Shown one piece after another: positions 27,988 to 34,852 of a stretch of 54,153 nt of DNA. The notes below the pieces were generated by a model. That model searched no databases. It saw only the letters and a list, made by a program, of their open reading frames with translations, and was not told the DNA's origin. The stretch's first letter is position 1; each line of letters opens with the position of its first letter. The position numbers and the translations under genes were made by a program. The DNA lies in assembly GCA_947626055.1 (NCBI GenBank), contig CANQQP010000003.1, forward strand, positions 1-54,153, in the 5' to 3' direction. This stretch comes from an uncultured Bacilli bacterium. Its GTDB lineage: Bacteria > Bacillota_I > Bacilli_A > RF39 > UBA660.

Positions 27988-28482
27988 TTATTTTTCTTCT
28001 AATTTCTCGGCATATAAATTAAGTCCGATTGCTAAATTGCTAACATGTTCCATCATACCTCTTGCTAGCATAGTAAGCAAGCCTTCCATAGATGGAATAG
28101 ATGCATATTCATTGATTATATCTAAATCAGCAACTTTACCACTTATGATACCAACACGAATTTCTAGTTTGTCATGTTCTTTAGCAAACTTCGAAATTTC
28201 TTTAATTGGTTCAAGTAATTCTTTACCAAATACAATTGCATTTGGTCCTTCTAAGAATTCATCAAGATCAATCTTCAAATCATCTAAAGCACGTTTAACA
28301 AGAGTGTTTTTATAGATACGAAGTTCACTATTAGAATTTCTTAGATTTGTTCTTAGTTCACTTAAATCAGCAACAGTTAAACCTTGATAGCTAACTAAAA
28401 TAACAGCTTCGCTATCTTTTATACTATCAGTTATCTTTTTAACTATTTCATTTTTGACTTTAAGTTTTTCTGTGCTTGCCAT
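27988..28482 (-). CDS. rplJ: 50S ribosomal protein L10
   Basis: Base of the L7/L12 stalk. The 164 aa include the N-terminal rRNA-binding domain (VSYQGLTVADLSELRTNLRN, YKNTLVKRAL) and the C-terminal helix that binds L12 dimers. L10-L12 feeds back on its own leader RNA (28504-28625). Confidence 0.97.
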   Translation of the reverse strand: MASTEKLKVKNEIVKKITDSIKDSEAVILVSYQGLTVADLSELRTNLRNSNSELRIYKNTLVKRALDDLKIDLDEFLEGPNAIVFGKELLEPIKEISKFAKEHDKLEIRVGIISGKVADLDIINEYASIPSMEGLLTMLARGMMEHVSNLAIGLNLYAEKLEEK

Positions 28483-28503
28483 TGTTTCCTCCTTTATATA
28501 TTT

Positions 28504-28625
28504 AAAAACTTTCCCATTACAAGGAAAGCTTAAAATTTAAACATTTAAGTCTAAAGTAAGTTTTCCTCGGTAGGATTATTAAGCTTGCGCCCCTACTGTC
28601 AATGGTAACTTCGTTTTTACAAAAT
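28504..28625 (-). promoter_or_regulatory. Ribosomal protein L10 leader with attenuator
   Basis: Upstream of rplJ on the minus strand. The motif pair around CAGTAGG and CCTACCGAGG is the signature of the Firmicute L10 leader RNA that binds the L10-L12 complex. It ends in a 6-bp GC-containing hairpin (28509-28528) with UUUUU, which fits a terminator formed when L10 is in excess. Confidence 0.8.
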
Positions 28626-28644
28626 TATTATAGGTTATAAATTG

Positions 28645-29343
28645 TTAATTGTCAAAAGAATTTTTATCAATTTTAATACCAGGACCCATTGTACTAGAAA
28701 TACTAATATTTTCAATAAAAGTTCCTTTGATAGTTTGTGGTTTTGCTTTAACGATAGTATTATAAATATATACTAAATTTTCTTCTAAAGCTTTTTCCGT
28801 AAATGATGATTTACCTAAAATGCTATGGATATTACCAAAAGTATCAGTTTTATATTCAATCATACCTTTTTTAATATCTTCAACAGCTTTAGCAGTATTC
28901 ATGGTAACTGTTCCGGTTTTAGGATTTGGCATTAAGCCTTTAGGTCCTAAAATACGTCCCAATTTTCCTAATGTTGGCATCATTTCCGGAGTAGCTACGA
29001 TTACATCAAAGTCAAACCAGTTTTCTTTTTCGATTTTTTCAATCATATCTGTATCCCCAACATAATCAGCTCCAGCTTCTTTGGCAGCACTAGCGGCATC
29101 GCCTTTGGCAATTACTAATACTTTTTGAGTTTTACCAGTTCCTTGTGGTAAAACTAAAGAGCCTCTTAATTGTTGATCAGCTTTTTTAGTATCAACATTT
29201 AATTTGAAAGCTACTTCAATAGTGCTATCAAATTTAGTTGTACTCGTACTTTTAACTAGTTTAATCGCTTCTTTAAAATCATATAATTTATTTCTATCTA
29301 CATTTTTAGAAGCTTCCACATACTTTTTGCCATGTTTTTTCAT
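28645..29343 (-). CDS. rplA: 50S ribosomal protein L1
   Basis: L1-stalk protein of 232 aa that binds 23S rRNA near the E site. It shows [26 protein letters not shown] at the start, the central [21 protein letters not shown] signature and a normal C-terminus. It lies 45 nt after rplK in the rplK-rplA unit, upstream of the attenuated rplJL unit. Confidence 0.98.
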   Translation of the reverse strand: MKKHGKKYVEASKNVDRNKLYDFKEAIKLVKSTSTTKFDSTIEVAFKLNVDTKKADQQLRGSLVLPQGTGKTQKVLVIAKGDAASAAKEAGADYVGDTDMIEKIEKENWFDFDVIVATPEMMPTLGKLGRILGPKGLMPNPKTGTVTMNTAKAVEDIKKGMIEYKTDTFGNIHSILGKSSFTEKALEENLVYIYNTIVKAKPQTIKGTFIENISISSTMGPGIKIDKNSFDN

Positions 29344-29388
29344 TATTTCCCTCCTAACTGTGGTTTATTAGCGGATTTGTTATTTATA

Positions 29389-29976
29389 TTATTCTTCTTC
29401 AGTTTGTTCTTCTTTTTCAGTAATTACTTCAACTTCACCTAATTCACTAGTTGCATCTTGTTCCATCTTTTCAAGTTCAGCATCACGTTTAGCCATTTCT
29501 GCTTCATGAGCTTCCGCTTCTTTTTCTTGAGCTTTCAATTCAGTATCATTTAAGCCCTCAACAGCAACACCCATATTACGAGCAGTTCCTTCAATAATCT
29601 TCATTGCTGCTTCAACATCGTAAGCATTTAAATCTGGTAACTTAGTTTCGGCAATGGCTTTAAGATCAGCTTGAGAAATAGTAGCCACAACGTGGTTTGC
29701 TCCTTTTTGGGAACCTTTTTGAATTTTAGCAGCTTTCTTAATTAAGAATCCAGCTGGTGGAGTTTTTAAAACAAAATCAAATGTTCTATCTTCATAAACA
29801 GAGATTTCGACAGGAACGATATCGCCCATTTTATCTTTAGTTGCATCATTAAATCTTGTACAAAATTCTCCTAAATTAATTCCAGCAGGTCCTAACACTG
29901 TACCAACAGGTGGCGCAGGGGTTGCTTTACCGGCAGGAATTTGTAGTTTAATTTTCTTTACGGCTTCTTTTGCCAC
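29389..29976 (-). CDS. rplK: 50S ribosomal protein L11 with acidic C-terminal extension
   Basis: GTPase-centre protein. The start is GTG at 29976 with AAGGAGGTG upstream (195 aa, beginning [17 protein letters not shown]). The N-terminal domain with its proline-rich loop [15 protein letters not shown] and the C-terminal rRNA-binding domain ([15 protein letters not shown]) are normal up to about residue 142. A further ~50 residues are almost all Glu, Ala and Lys, coiled-coil-like, ending EEQTEEE. The usual L11 is about 141 aa, so this tail is an addition. Confidence 0.95.
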   Translation of the reverse strand: MAKEAVKKIKLQIPAGKATPAPPVGTVLGPAGINLGEFCTRFNDATKDKMGDIVPVEISVYEDRTFDFVLKTPPAGFLIKKAAKIQKGSQKGANHVVATISQADLKAIAETKLPDLNAYDVEAAMKIIEGTARNMGVAVEGLNDTELKAQEKEAEAHEAEMAKRDAELEKMEQDATSELGEVEVITEKEEQTEEE

Positions 29977-30006
29977 GAAAAACACCTCCTTGTATTTATT
30001 TCGCGA

Positions 30007-30042
30007 AAGTGGTATAGGGCAAATCCGCATTCCCTCCCACTT
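30007..30042 (-). promoter_or_regulatory. Leader hairpin upstream of rplK
   Basis: A two-part stem (AAGTGG/CCACTT with inner AGGG/CCCT) lies about 30 nt ahead of the rplK RBS. A similar GTGG-AGG...CCAC element in this position is familiar from rplK-rplA mRNAs, where L1 represses its own operon. L1 binding here is inference. Confidence 0.5.
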
Positions 30043-30059
30043 GGCACTTATATAAAAAT

Positions 30060-30088
30060 ATATAACTGCAACTAAGATATTAGCACAA
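30060..30088 (-). promoter_or_regulatory. Candidate promoter of rplK-rplA
   Basis: Minus-strand TTGTGC (30083-30088) and TTATAT (30060-30065) are spaced by 17 bp, with the start expected just before the leader hairpin. Confidence 0.45.
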
Positions 30089-30114
30089 GTTAAACCGTTT
30101 AGCAAGCAAATTAT

Positions 30115-30627
30115 TTAAGAATTTAAATAATTTAAGTAATCTTTAAAATGACGTTTTTCTCTTCCTAAATTAGTGACTTCGCCATGGCCTGGATATAAAG
30201 AAATATCATTGGGATACTCTAAAATATTTTCAAGGCTTTTAATCATATCTTGATTACTACCGGTTTCTAAATCAGTTCGGCCAAAAGTATCTTTAAAAAG
30301 AAAGTCTCCACAAAACATCACTTTATCTTGCGCAAAATAAAAAGTTTTAGAATCACTAGTATGACCTGGCGTATTAATAATTTGTAAGTTAGGAATCATA
30401 TCATAAGCATTTAAGTGGACATTATAATAATTTAAAAGTTCCTTTAAAGCCCCAATATGATCAAAATGGCTATGAGTCACTAAAATAGTGCGTACTTTTT
30501 CTTTACCAACTTCCCTTATAATTTTGGCTGCTTCATCCCCAGGATCAATTATAACTAAGCCTTGATCTATCTTAACTAAATAACAATTTGTGGCTAAATC
30601 GCCTACTTCAATTTTTTTAATTTGCAT
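30115..30627 (-). CDS. Metallo-beta-lactamase-fold hydrolase (glyoxalase II-like)
   Basis: A compact 170-aa MBL-fold protein with the metal motif THSHFDH, the later ligands in NTPGHTSDS and FCGDFLFKDTFGR, and LYPGHGEVTNLGREK at the end. This pattern fits the short YcbL/glyoxalase II-like hydrolases that open thioesters such as S-lactoylglutathione analogues. The true substrate is unknown in bacteria of this type. It ends near rplK but has its own start and is probably monocistronic. Confidence 0.85.
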   Translation of the reverse strand: MQIKKIEVGDLATNCYLVKIDQGLVIIDPGDEAAKIIREVGKEKVRTILVTHSHFDHIGALKELLNYYNVHLNAYDMIPNLQIINTPGHTSDSKTFYFAQDKVMFCGDFLFKDTFGRTDLETGSNQDMIKSLENILEYPNDISLYPGHGEVTNLGREKRHFKDYLNYLNS

Positions 30628-30712
30628 ATATTCACCACTTTCATTATATTATAAATTCCTTTTTAATTAAATATTTGTTATAATTAAATTAGAAGAATTG
30701 GATGTGATTTTA

Positions 30713-31264
30713 ATGGTAAAATTTCTTGTTATATTATTAATTATTGTGGTCATCTTAGGAATTTTAGGAATTTTATATAAACTAATATATAATCGTCTGC
30801 AACATTTAAATATTAAAATAAATGAAGCAGATAAAATAATTAATGATCATTTAAAAAAACGTTATGATTATGTTGTAAGAACTTCCCATTTAATAAAAAA
30901 GAATATCGACATCGATATTGAACTATTTAAAGAAATCGAATCATTAAAAGTAAAAAAAGCTTCTAATGTGGAATTAGATGATAAAATTACCGAAGCCTAC
31001 AATACCATTTTAAAATTACATGAAGATTATCCTGAATTGGATGAAAATCGCGGTTTCCAAGATATTTTAAATGATTTTGAAGAAAGCAACGAGATTATTG
31101 AAGCATCCAAAAGTTATTATGATAAATACGCCACTGATTTAAATGGTTTACTTAATAAATTCCCTATTAATATAATCGGTAAAATTCATCATATTGCAAA
31201 AAAAGAGTATTATAATACTCTAGAAATAAATGATAACTTACTTAAAAATGGGGAGAATTTTTAA
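30713..31264 (+). CDS. LemA-family membrane protein
   Basis: The 183-aa protein (ATG at 30713, RBS GGATGTGA; an in-frame TTG at 30698 is unlikely) has an N-terminal TM helix (about 3-22). A helical bundle follows with the LemA pattern YNRLQHLNIKINEAD, LKKRYDYV and a final FPINIIG segment. LemA proteins are membrane-anchored helical proteins of unclear role. The last 4 bp overlap the convergent ung gene. Confidence 0.75.
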   Translation: MVKFLVILLIIVVILGILGILYKLIYNRLQHLNIKINEADKIINDHLKKRYDYVVRTSHLIKKNIDIDIELFKEIESLKVKKASNVELDDKITEAYNTILKLHEDYPELDENRGFQDILNDFEESNEIIEASKSYYDKYATDLNGLLNKFPINIIGKIHHIAKKEYYNTLEINDNLLKNGENF

Positions 31265-31923
31265 TTTAAGTCCCAATCAATTGGTTTTAAACCTTGGCTT
31301 TTTAAAAAGTCATTAGTCTTAGAAAATGGACGACTACCAAAAAAACCGTAACTTGCCGAAAAGGGAGAAGGATGAGCTGATTCTAAAATCAAGTGTTTAG
31401 GATTAGTAATATACTTCTTTTTTTCTTTGGCAAAATTTCCCCATAAAATAAAAACAATAGGTTCCTCTTTGGCATTTAATACTTTAATAATATAGTCTGT
31501 TAATCTTTCCCAACCTAATCCTCTGTGGGAGGCTGCTTTATCTTTTTCCACTGTCAAAACGGCATTCAAAAGTAAAACTCCTTCATCTGCCCATTTAGTC
31601 AAATCCCCATCAGGACAAGGTTTACAACCCAAATCATCTTCTAGCTCTTTATAAATATTTCGCAAAGAGGGAGGAAGCTTAATGCCTTTTTGTACTGAAA
31701 AAGAAAGACCGTGTGCCTCATGCTCGCCATGATAAGGATCTTGACCCATAATAACGACTTTAACATTTTCATATGGTGTTCTTTTTAAAGCTTCAAAAAC
31801 ATAATTTTTAGGAGGAAAAATAGTTTTTGTATCATATTCTTTTTTTATTATATTTAAAAATCTTTTAAAGCCTTCACTTTCCCAAACTATTTTTAATTTA
31901 TCATCCCAACTATTACCAATCAT
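31261..31923 (-). CDS. ung: Uracil-DNA glycosylase
   Basis: Removes uracil from DNA to start base-excision repair. The 220-aa form starts at ATG 31923 after AGGAG. Family 1 motifs are intact: water-activating GQDPYHG, uracil-binding GVLLLNAVLTV, FILWGNFAK and the DNA-intercalating HPSPFSAS. It converges on the LemA gene with a 4-bp overlap. Confidence 0.97.
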   Translation of the reverse strand: MIGNSWDDKLKIVWESEGFKRFLNIIKKEYDTKTIFPPKNYVFEALKRTPYENVKVVIMGQDPYHGEHEAHGLSFSVQKGIKLPPSLRNIYKELEDDLGCKPCPDGDLTKWADEGVLLLNAVLTVEKDKAASHRGLGWERLTDYIIKVLNAKEEPIVFILWGNFAKEKKKYITNPKHLILESAHPSPFSASYGFFGSRPFSKTNDFLKSQGLKPIDWDLN

Positions 31924-31983
31924 AAAAATACTCCTAACCTTTAATATAAGTTTAGCGAGATTGATTAATGTTGTCAAATTTTC

Positions 31984-32013
31984 TTGACTTTAAATAAAAG
32001 ATTATATTACAAT
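31984..32013 (+). promoter_or_regulatory. Promoter of the candidate antitoxin RNA
   Basis: Plus-strand TTGACT (31984-31989) and TACAAT (32008-32013) are separated by 18 bp. Transcription would start near 32020, exactly at the structured RNA that ends in a terminator at about 32103. Confidence 0.6.
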
Positions 32014-32019
32014 TTAGAT

Positions 32020-32103
32020 GGATACACCAAGCCTTTTTAGGCCTAGTGCTTTCCTGTTGTGGAAAGCACCGTTTGACCCCCTGTGGCATTCGGTGCTCTT
32101 TTT
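32020..32103 (+). ncRNA. Candidate antitoxin sRNA (about 85 nt)
   Basis: No open frame of note. The segment has a good upstream promoter, a closing stem just beyond its ends (GATACAC 32021-32027 with GTGTATC 32104-32110), a GCCT/AGGC hairpin and a perfect 9-bp hairpin GTGCTTTCC/GGAAAGCAC. The final stem AGCACCG/CGGTGCT (32065-32071 with 32091-32097) is followed by CUUUUU, a proper terminator. The last two stems share bases and are mutually exclusive. It is antisense to the predicted 3' UTR of the small ORF at 32153-32227. Confidence 0.5.
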
Positions 32104-32152
32104 GTGTATCAACCATTACCTTTTATGTTTTATCTTAGTTGTTATTTTGCTT

Positions 32153-32227
32153 CTAATACATTATTAGTAGCAGTGTTGCTATTAAAAGAGTCACTATAAT
32201 TATTTGATAGAAATTTTTCTCTCTCAT
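32153..32227 (-). CDS. 24-aa hydrophobic peptide, candidate type I toxin
   Basis: A short ORF encodes MREKNFYQIIIVTLLIATLL plus LIMY: four charged or polar residues, then a single TM-length hydrophobic stretch. The start is supported by an excellent RBS, AGGAAGGTGAT, 4 nt before ATG. An 8-bp hairpin (32236-32255) can hide the whole RBS. Size and topology resemble small membrane toxins of type I systems, but no homolog is recognised. Other possibilities are a leader peptide or a small regulatory membrane protein. Confidence 0.45.
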   Translation of the reverse strand: MREKNFYQIIIVTLLIATLLLIMY

Positions 32228-32235
32228 AATTATCA

Positions 32236-32255
32236 CCTTCCTATTTTTAGGAAAG
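32236..32255 (-). promoter_or_regulatory. Shine-Dalgarno-sequestering hairpin with long-range partner
   Basis: On the minus strand CTTTCCTA pairs with TAGGAAGG (one wobble, 4-nt loop), covering the RBS of the small ORF. The same CTAGTGCTTTCCT leader segment (32249-32261) is complementary over 13 nt to 32043-32055 in the downstream 3' UTR. The two pairings exclude each other. Confidence 0.55.
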
Positions 32256-32321
32256 CACTAGCCAAGAGTAACCTGATATATCCAATTAAAAATTAACATA
32301 TATAAATTTTAATAGCAAAAG

Positions 32322-32371
32322 ACAAAAAAGGAATTTTTGCAATTATATTTCTGCAATAATTCCTTTTTTGT
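32322..32371. terminator. Bidirectional terminator downstream of paralog 3
   Basis: A perfect 14-bp outer stem (32322-32335 with 32358-32371) with A6/T6 flanks and an inner TTGCA/TGCAA stem. On the minus strand it ends the surface gene transcript about 180 nt after its stop. Confidence 0.8.
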
Positions 32372-32450
32372 TTAAGCAAATTTTTAATTTTTGAATTAAA
32401 TATTCTGCAAATTTTTAAATTTTGCCAAATATTTAAAAATTACTTGACAC

Positions 32451-32506
32451 GATTTAATTTTCAATATGAATTTTGTGAAACATTATGAAATTTTGAAAAT
32501 TAAATC
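32451..32506. repeat. 14-bp inverted repeat and GC hairpin in the paralog 3 3' region
   Basis: GATTTAATTTTCAA (32451-32464) is perfectly repeated in inverse at 32493-32506 with a 28-nt loop. A second hairpin, CCCCG/CGGGG with a 12-nt loop, lies at about 32517-32538 and is the only GC-rich stem nearby. They occupy the stretch between the surface gene stop and its terminator. No coding frame is seen; the role is unknown. Confidence 0.5.
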
Positions 32507-32550
32507 AAGGGTACAAGCCCCGATAATCTTGTTACGGGGTACTTGACATT

Positions 32551-33729
32551 TTAAAATATTACATATGGATTATCCTTTATTCCACTTCCATAAGCATATA
32601 CATTTGAATTTAAGACAATTACTGGTCGTAAATACGCAAACGCACTATTCCAGTCATACATTGCGTAGTCATTTTTAGAAATATAATATTTATAATAAGT
32701 GTCTATCACACCAATATCTGGATCAACGTAAGTTCCTCTATAACAGGACATTGTCCACCAAGGGTTACTATTTTTAAGTTGTAAATAACTTTGCATATTT
32801 TTTTCTAATAATCCAGCATCCATTACTTCATTTATGGTTAATAGGCCTATATATGAATTAATGGTATTAATAGTATAAAAATCCTCTAAATCAGTTTTGG
32901 AGGAAGAAGAATTATAGATGTAATTTTTTTTAATAATGTTTTTACTATCATAAAGATATTTATTATACCAGTCATTTAATGCATTATGTTCAATTGAATC
33001 AATAAAGTCTCCATTTTCATAATATATTTTATCATTTAATAAAGTATTTAAAACAAGCAATATATTCTCATCTTCATTTATTTCTACTATTCGCCAGATT
33101 AAATCTGTTGGATGATTAGGTGAATCAATTGTAGTACCTAGTCCAAATTTAACATAATTATTTTCTGCTGCTCCACGAAAATAATAACTATTTTTATTGT
33201 TAGTTGTTCTTTTATATAATCCATTCCACACTAAATTTTCACCTGGAGTTGCTATTCTTATCGTATTGGCTTTCTTAATTTCATCTACTAATTTTACTAC
33301 CTTGGTAAATATTACTGTACAACTTACATTATTTATTGTTTTTGGTGTTATTGTTAAGGTATTATTACTTCTATCGTAAATTGGTGTGACTTTATTACTG
33401 TCTGTACATGTTACTTCTTTATATTGGTATCCTTCGGCTGGTGTTAGTTTAAATTTTGCTGATGTTCCATAATCTGTTTGCTTGGTCGCAATATCCATAG
33501 ATTCTACTGCTCCATGCTCGCCTGCTTCTACTCTAATATTTATTCTTTTACTTACTGTTCCGGATATTGTTAATGTATTATTTGCTGTTCCTGTATAATA
33601 TGCATACGATACTCCTATTACTGTTCCTATTACTAATATTAGTGCTACTATTCCTAATTTTAATTTGGGATTATATATTCCTTTTTTTTGGGCTTTCTTT
33701 ATTTCTTTTTCTATTCTCTTTTCTTTCAT
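32551..33729 (-). CDS. DUF6273-like surface protein under phase-variable promoter (paralog 3)
   Basis: Not characterised. The 392-aa protein shares its first ~45 residues with paralog 2 almost exactly, including the SYAYYT end of the hydrophobic segment. A surface module with GYQYKEVTC follows (about 60-145), then a C-terminal domain YYFRGAAENNYVKFG ... LIWRIVEINEDENILLVLN ... IGLLTINEVMDAGL ... WWTMS ... LRPVIVLNS ... GSGIKDNPYVIF. The tip between WWTMS and LRPV is Tyr/Asp-rich and unlike those of the other paralogs. The promoter contains a G9 tract, so expression probably switches. Confidence 0.75.
   Translation of the reverse strand: MKEKRIEKEIKKAQKKGIYNPKLKLGIVALILVIGTVIGVSYAYYTGTANNTLTISGTVSKRINIRVEAGEHGAVESMDIATKQTDYGTSAKFKLTPAEGYQYKEVTCTDSNKVTPIYDRSNNTLTITPKTINNVSCTVIFTKVVKLVDEIKKANTIRIATPGENLVWNGLYKRTTNNKNSYYFRGAAENNYVKFGLGTTIDSPNHPTDLIWRIVEINEDENILLVLNTLLNDKIYYENGDFIDSIEHNALNDWYNKYLYDSKNIIKKNYIYNSSSSKTDLEDFYTINTINSYIGLLTINEVMDAGLLEKNMQSYLQLKNSNPWWTMSCYRGTYVDPDIGVIDTYYKYYISKNDYAMYDWNSAFAYLRPVIVLNSNVYAYGSGIKDNPYVIF
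33594..33729 (-). repeat. 136-nt near-identical 5' repeat (copy in paralog 3)
   Basis: Partner of 21781-21916, with five differences over 136 nt by my count. It covers the start codon, charged N-terminus and signal/anchor helix. Confidence 0.85.
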
Positions 33730-33765
33730 GGGGGTATCTCTCCTATTTTTATCTTATCTGTTTCA

Positions 33766-33795
33766 ATTATACCCCCCCCCATGTCTTATTGTCAA
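33766..33795 (-). promoter_or_regulatory. Phase-variable promoter with poly-G spacer
   Basis: Minus-strand consensus TTGACA (33790-33795) and TATAAT (33766-33771) flank an 18-bp spacer, half of which is a run of nine G (33772-33780). Slippage of this tract changes the spacer length in 1-bp steps; losing one G would give the optimal 17 bp. Confidence 0.85.
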
Positions 33796-33798
33796 AAG

Positions 33799-33822
33799 AA
33801 AAAAGAGCTCAATCTGAACTCT
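33799..33822 (-). terminator. Terminator of the SipW-type protein gene
   Basis: An 8-bp stem with one wobble (33804-33811 with 33815-33822) is followed by about six U on the minus strand. It ends right at the -35 element of the paralog 3 promoter, insulating it. Confidence 0.75.
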
Positions 33823-33857
33823 AAATTTTAAAAATTTTTAAATTATCTTAATATTCA

Positions 33858-34457
33858 TTAAGAAATACTACTCAATTGAGAAGAAACAGCTGATGCTTTA
33901 GATACAACTTGTACTTGTAAATTAACTTTTTTACTACCACTCAAAGCGCTTTCTTGATTAGATACTGTCATCAAAGATGATACCCAAACTTTTAAACTAT
34001 AAGTATCTGTACTACTTGGTGAGATTGAAGTAACATGTTTTATATGGCTACTACTGGTTAATGTACCTGATGTACTACTTGACGAACCATTTGTTTTAGT
34101 TAATTGATATTTTATATCTGACGCATTAACACCGTTAGTATCGGTTGTGCTAACTACAATATCATATGCAGCTGCTACTGTGCCTGCATTTTTGACTGTA
34201 AGTGTATAATAATTATTATTTTTTTGACCATCAGAATCCGCCTGAATATATATTTTATTACTAGTATTACTAGATGATGATTCAAAAGTAATATTAAGAT
34301 TACCGCTTGTTGCTTTGACTGAAGTGGGGGTTCCTTTTACAGAAGCAGTAAAATAGGCATGAGAAACTGAACCAGTTATAAGAATAACTAATATTAAACT
34401 AATAACAATTGTTATAGTTTGATGTTTTAAAAAGCTAGATAAATATTTTTTATTCAT
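33858..34457 (-). CDS. Secreted protein with SipW-type signal (TasA/camelysin-like)
   Basis: The 199-aa protein has a signal peptide with hydrophobic core (about 14-30) followed by SHAYFTASV, the AYFT-type motif of proteins processed by the SipW signal peptidase, such as TasA and camelysin. The mature part is very rich in Ser and Thr (about a third of the residues), beta-strand prone, with no Cys. A matrix or fibre-forming surface protein is plausible by analogy. It has a strong promoter and its own terminator. No sipW gene is in the window. Confidence 0.65.
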   Translation of the reverse strand: MNKKYLSSFLKHQTITIVISLILVILITGSVSHAYFTASVKGTPTSVKATSGNLNITFESSSSNTSNKIYIQADSDGQKNNNYYTLTVKNAGTVAAAYDIVVSTTDTNGVNASDIKYQLTKTNGSSSSTSGTLTSSSHIKHVTSISPSSTDTYSLKVWVSSLMTVSNQESALSGSKKVNLQVQVVSKASAVSSQLSSIS

Positions 34458-34496
34458 TTTAATACACCCTATTTTTCCTCACTATGCTCTATTATC

Positions 34497-34525
34497 ATTT
34501 TATAACGTAAATAAAAAAGCGTCAA
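34497..34525 (-). promoter_or_regulatory. Promoter of the SipW-type protein gene
   Basis: Minus-strand TTGACG (34520-34525) and TAAAAT (34497-34502) with 17-bp spacing lie 40 nt upstream of the start codon. The rest of the 34458-34852 gap holds only AT-rich sequence and the terminator of nrnA. Confidence 0.65.
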
Positions 34526-34773
34526 GTTTTTATTAAACTGAATTTAATTTATGTAAATAAAATATAAACTTTTTAGAAAACAATATAACATTTATTATTA
34601 TCTGTATTTTTTTTTATTTTAGTACTAATTTTGTAAAAAAAAAAATAATAATTATTACTAAAAATCTTTTATTTGTAAGTGTATATTTGAAAGATAAGAA
34701 TTATTAATATATAGGCCTAGATTCTAAAAATATCACCGAAATCAAAAAATTATATTCATTATGACTTACCCTA

Positions 34774-34820
34774 AAAATAAAAATGTCGTATACACCTATA
34801 AATAACGGTAATAACGACAT
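34774..34820 (-). terminator. Terminator of the NrnA-like gene
   Basis: A 7-bp stem ATGTCGT/ACGACAT (34783-34789 with 34814-34820, long loop) is followed on the minus strand by UUUUUAUUUUU. Confidence 0.6.
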
Positions 34821-34852
34821 ATAATAATTTATAAAAATATAATTAAAATTTA

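Noticed and set aside
27683-28315. Plus-strand ORF of 210 codons opposite rplL-rplJ
   Set aside because: It runs across two certain ribosomal protein genes in antisense; composition is Ser/Leu-rich as expected for a shadow frame.
34626-34660. Long T and A homopolymers as a phase-variation signal
   Set aside because: They lie in a non-coding AT-rich gap far from any promoter or start codon; such runs are expected at this base composition.
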